From NCBI GenBank assembly GCA_003427395.1, contig BFEA01000387.1, positions 1,064,478 through 1,084,774 of the forward strand: a DNA stretch of 20,297 nt, in the 5' to 3' direction. This document shows positions 18,809 to 20,297 of the stretch, one piece after another. Both the position numbers and the translations under genes were made by a program. How positions within the stretch are numbered: position 1 is the stretch's first letter; each line of letters begins with the position of its first letter. The notes beneath the pieces were generated by a model, which saw only the letters and a list, made by a program, of their open reading frames with translations, was not told the DNA's origin and made no database searches. Origin of the DNA: Chara braunii (Eukaryota; Streptophyta; Charophyceae; Charales; Characeae).

Positions 18809-19508
18809 CAGAGATGGCAGACAAGCAAAGGCAGTTTCAGTGTAGAAGGCAGGAGCAAAAAAAAAAGCCGTTGAGGGTAACCAACTATGAGATGAAACAT
18901 CTCCTCGATGTAGCAACAAGCTCCCGACATGAACCATACGAACGATGGTCCCCGGACTTTCAATAAAGAACAGACCAAAGAATCTGCCCACTCCTCCCTC
19001 GGACTTTCGTGCACCCTTAGGCATGACACCCATCCCGCCCTATTTGCTCCACTTTCCTTCGACTCCTAACGCTCAGTCAGATAGGATAATTAAAGCAGCA
19101 AAGACAAAGTGTCGCTATAGAAGCAATCATTCATTCAACAGTTCACAGAGGTTTGCAGTGGCAGCATGAACTCTACCATGATTGGCTGCAGAGAAAAGTC
19201 CCGCGGGGCCATTGTGTCATCACCCATTTCCCGAAACAGCAAATAAGAAAATACGGCCAAAGAGATGGAACACTTGTATGCTTGGACGTCAAGTCCAAAC
19301 GCATACAAAACCTTATGATACACCTGCCAAACCTTTGCCTTGTCTCACTGTTCAGAAGAAGAGCACTCCCGTTGACTTAACTACTCCAACAGATGCCACA
19401 CATTACGTGTCAATAACTGGGGTTTCCCCCCATCCCAAGCCACCCATTTCATTTTCGACAAATTTCACCTTTAAGAAGCACCACCTACAGCTCTTCATCC
19501 ATATCCCG

Positions 19509-19796
19509 ATCGACCTCAAGCAGCGACGCTTATCCCAGCCCCAGCCTTCTCTGTACCCCCCATCAGCACCACATTCCGTCAATCTGGCCACCGATATTCT
19601 TCACCAAAGGGTCATTCGACGCCCTCACCTTCCTCGGATCGTCTCTGCATCGTATCGACCTCAAGCGGCGACGCTTATCCCAGCCCCAGCCTTCTCTGTA
19701 CCCCATCAGCACCACATTCCGTCAATCTGTCCCCCCATGTTCTTCACCAAGGGTCATTCAATGCCCTCACCTTCCTCGGATCGTCTCTGCATCGTA
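19509..19796 (+). repeat. 145-bp tandem duplication
   Basis: The block beginning atcgacctcaag and ending gtctctgcatcgt is present twice (19509-19653 and from 19654), with scattered substitutions and small indels. The period is not a multiple of three and the open frame across it reads the copies in different frames, so that frame is not a real gene. Confidence 0.88.
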
Positions 19797-20297
19797 TTGT
19801 ATTCTTCCATCGAAGTACGATGATGGGGATACTTTCAGGGCCACGAAAGCCGCAAGCTTTTGGTCGATCCACATGACAGCCAGCCGTGCAGTCCAGTCGA
19901 CGGCTTACATATCACTTTCTCTCCCAGTGAGTGAGTAGACAGCCATCTTCTGGCTTCTCCTGCAACAAAACCAAATCAATGTTGTCGGGTCCAGGATTCT
20001 CGAAGCACATCCCTCTCGCCCACCAGCCAAGCATGGGTCCCTTCTTGTATACCGCAGATCAGTGGCATCACCCATCAGAGCAGAACAAATAGAAACACAA
20101 CCAGGAGAAGTCTCTTAGGGCTACGCTCTGGCACAAGAAGCTAACAATGCCTTCTTCTCATTCATCATCTGAACGTCTGTCCTGCAAAAAACAAGCCATG
20201 AGCAATGACCACGAGGAACCAGCACAATCACCACCGCCTTTCTTGCCTCAACCCTACCTCAATTTCTCCCCTTCATCCCCCCTTACCCCTTCCCCCC

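Larger units (their letters stand above)
17865..20297. other. Right arm beyond the adapter, no confident gene
   Basis: Low-complexity, C-rich toward the right end, with small tandem repeats. The only coding hint is on the minus strand. Two good splice acceptors (ttgttttttgcag near 20176-20188 and tttggttttgttgcag at 19960-19975) are seen, and the second leads into a 16-codon frame ending in TGA at 19914-19912. It could be the last exon of a gene lying off the right edge. Evidence is weak. Confidence 0.3.

Noticed and set aside
19182-19823. 213-codon plus-strand gene
   Set aside because: It crosses the 145-bp tandem duplication in two different frames and has no recognisable domain.

Overview
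The window looks like nuclear DNA from a streptophyte (green-plant lineage, land plant or charophyte alga). Four things point there. A spliceosome gene, SF3A1, is split by a GT-AG intron. A U6 snRNA fragment carries the plant-type 3' end. An LTR retrotransposon has a primer-binding site for tRNA-Asp. Coding density is very low among repeats. A large-genome charophyte such as Chara would fit, but the sequence does not prove it.

Layout. Positions 1-5470 hold one confident protein gene on the minus strand: splicing factor 3A subunit 1, a long first exon (4930-2222), a 1.77-kb intron and a short last exon (454-167) encoding the C-terminal ubiquitin-like domain. Just upstream of it, 5470-5892 is a decayed second copy of only that last exon and its 3' flank, with a premature stop and a frameshift. 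It ends where a tRNA-like SINE head begins (5903). Positions 6230-8961 are mostly unassigned, with one weak ORF (7566-8141) and several hairpins.

Positions 8962-17614 are an LTR retrotransposon on the minus strand. The left (3') LTR is 8962-11505. The right (5') LTR is 15970-17614 and incomplete. A tRNA-Asp-type primer-binding site lies at 15950-15967. The internal region is about 4.5 kb and holds a frameshifted gag with a degenerate zinc knuckle; no protease, reverse transcriptase or integrase is seen. It also holds a 51-nt U6 snRNA fragment, nested hairpins, and an array of ten repeats (13281-13881). Read on the element's sense strand, each repeat forms a short stem, usually closed by a GNRA-type tetraloop, with compensatory base changes between units. 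This array is the most unusual feature of the window.

At 17615-17652 there is a perfect 38-bp Nextera mate-pair junction adapter. It cuts the right LTR, so everything to its right (CA repeats, small tandem duplications, no confident gene) cannot be trusted as contiguous with the left part.
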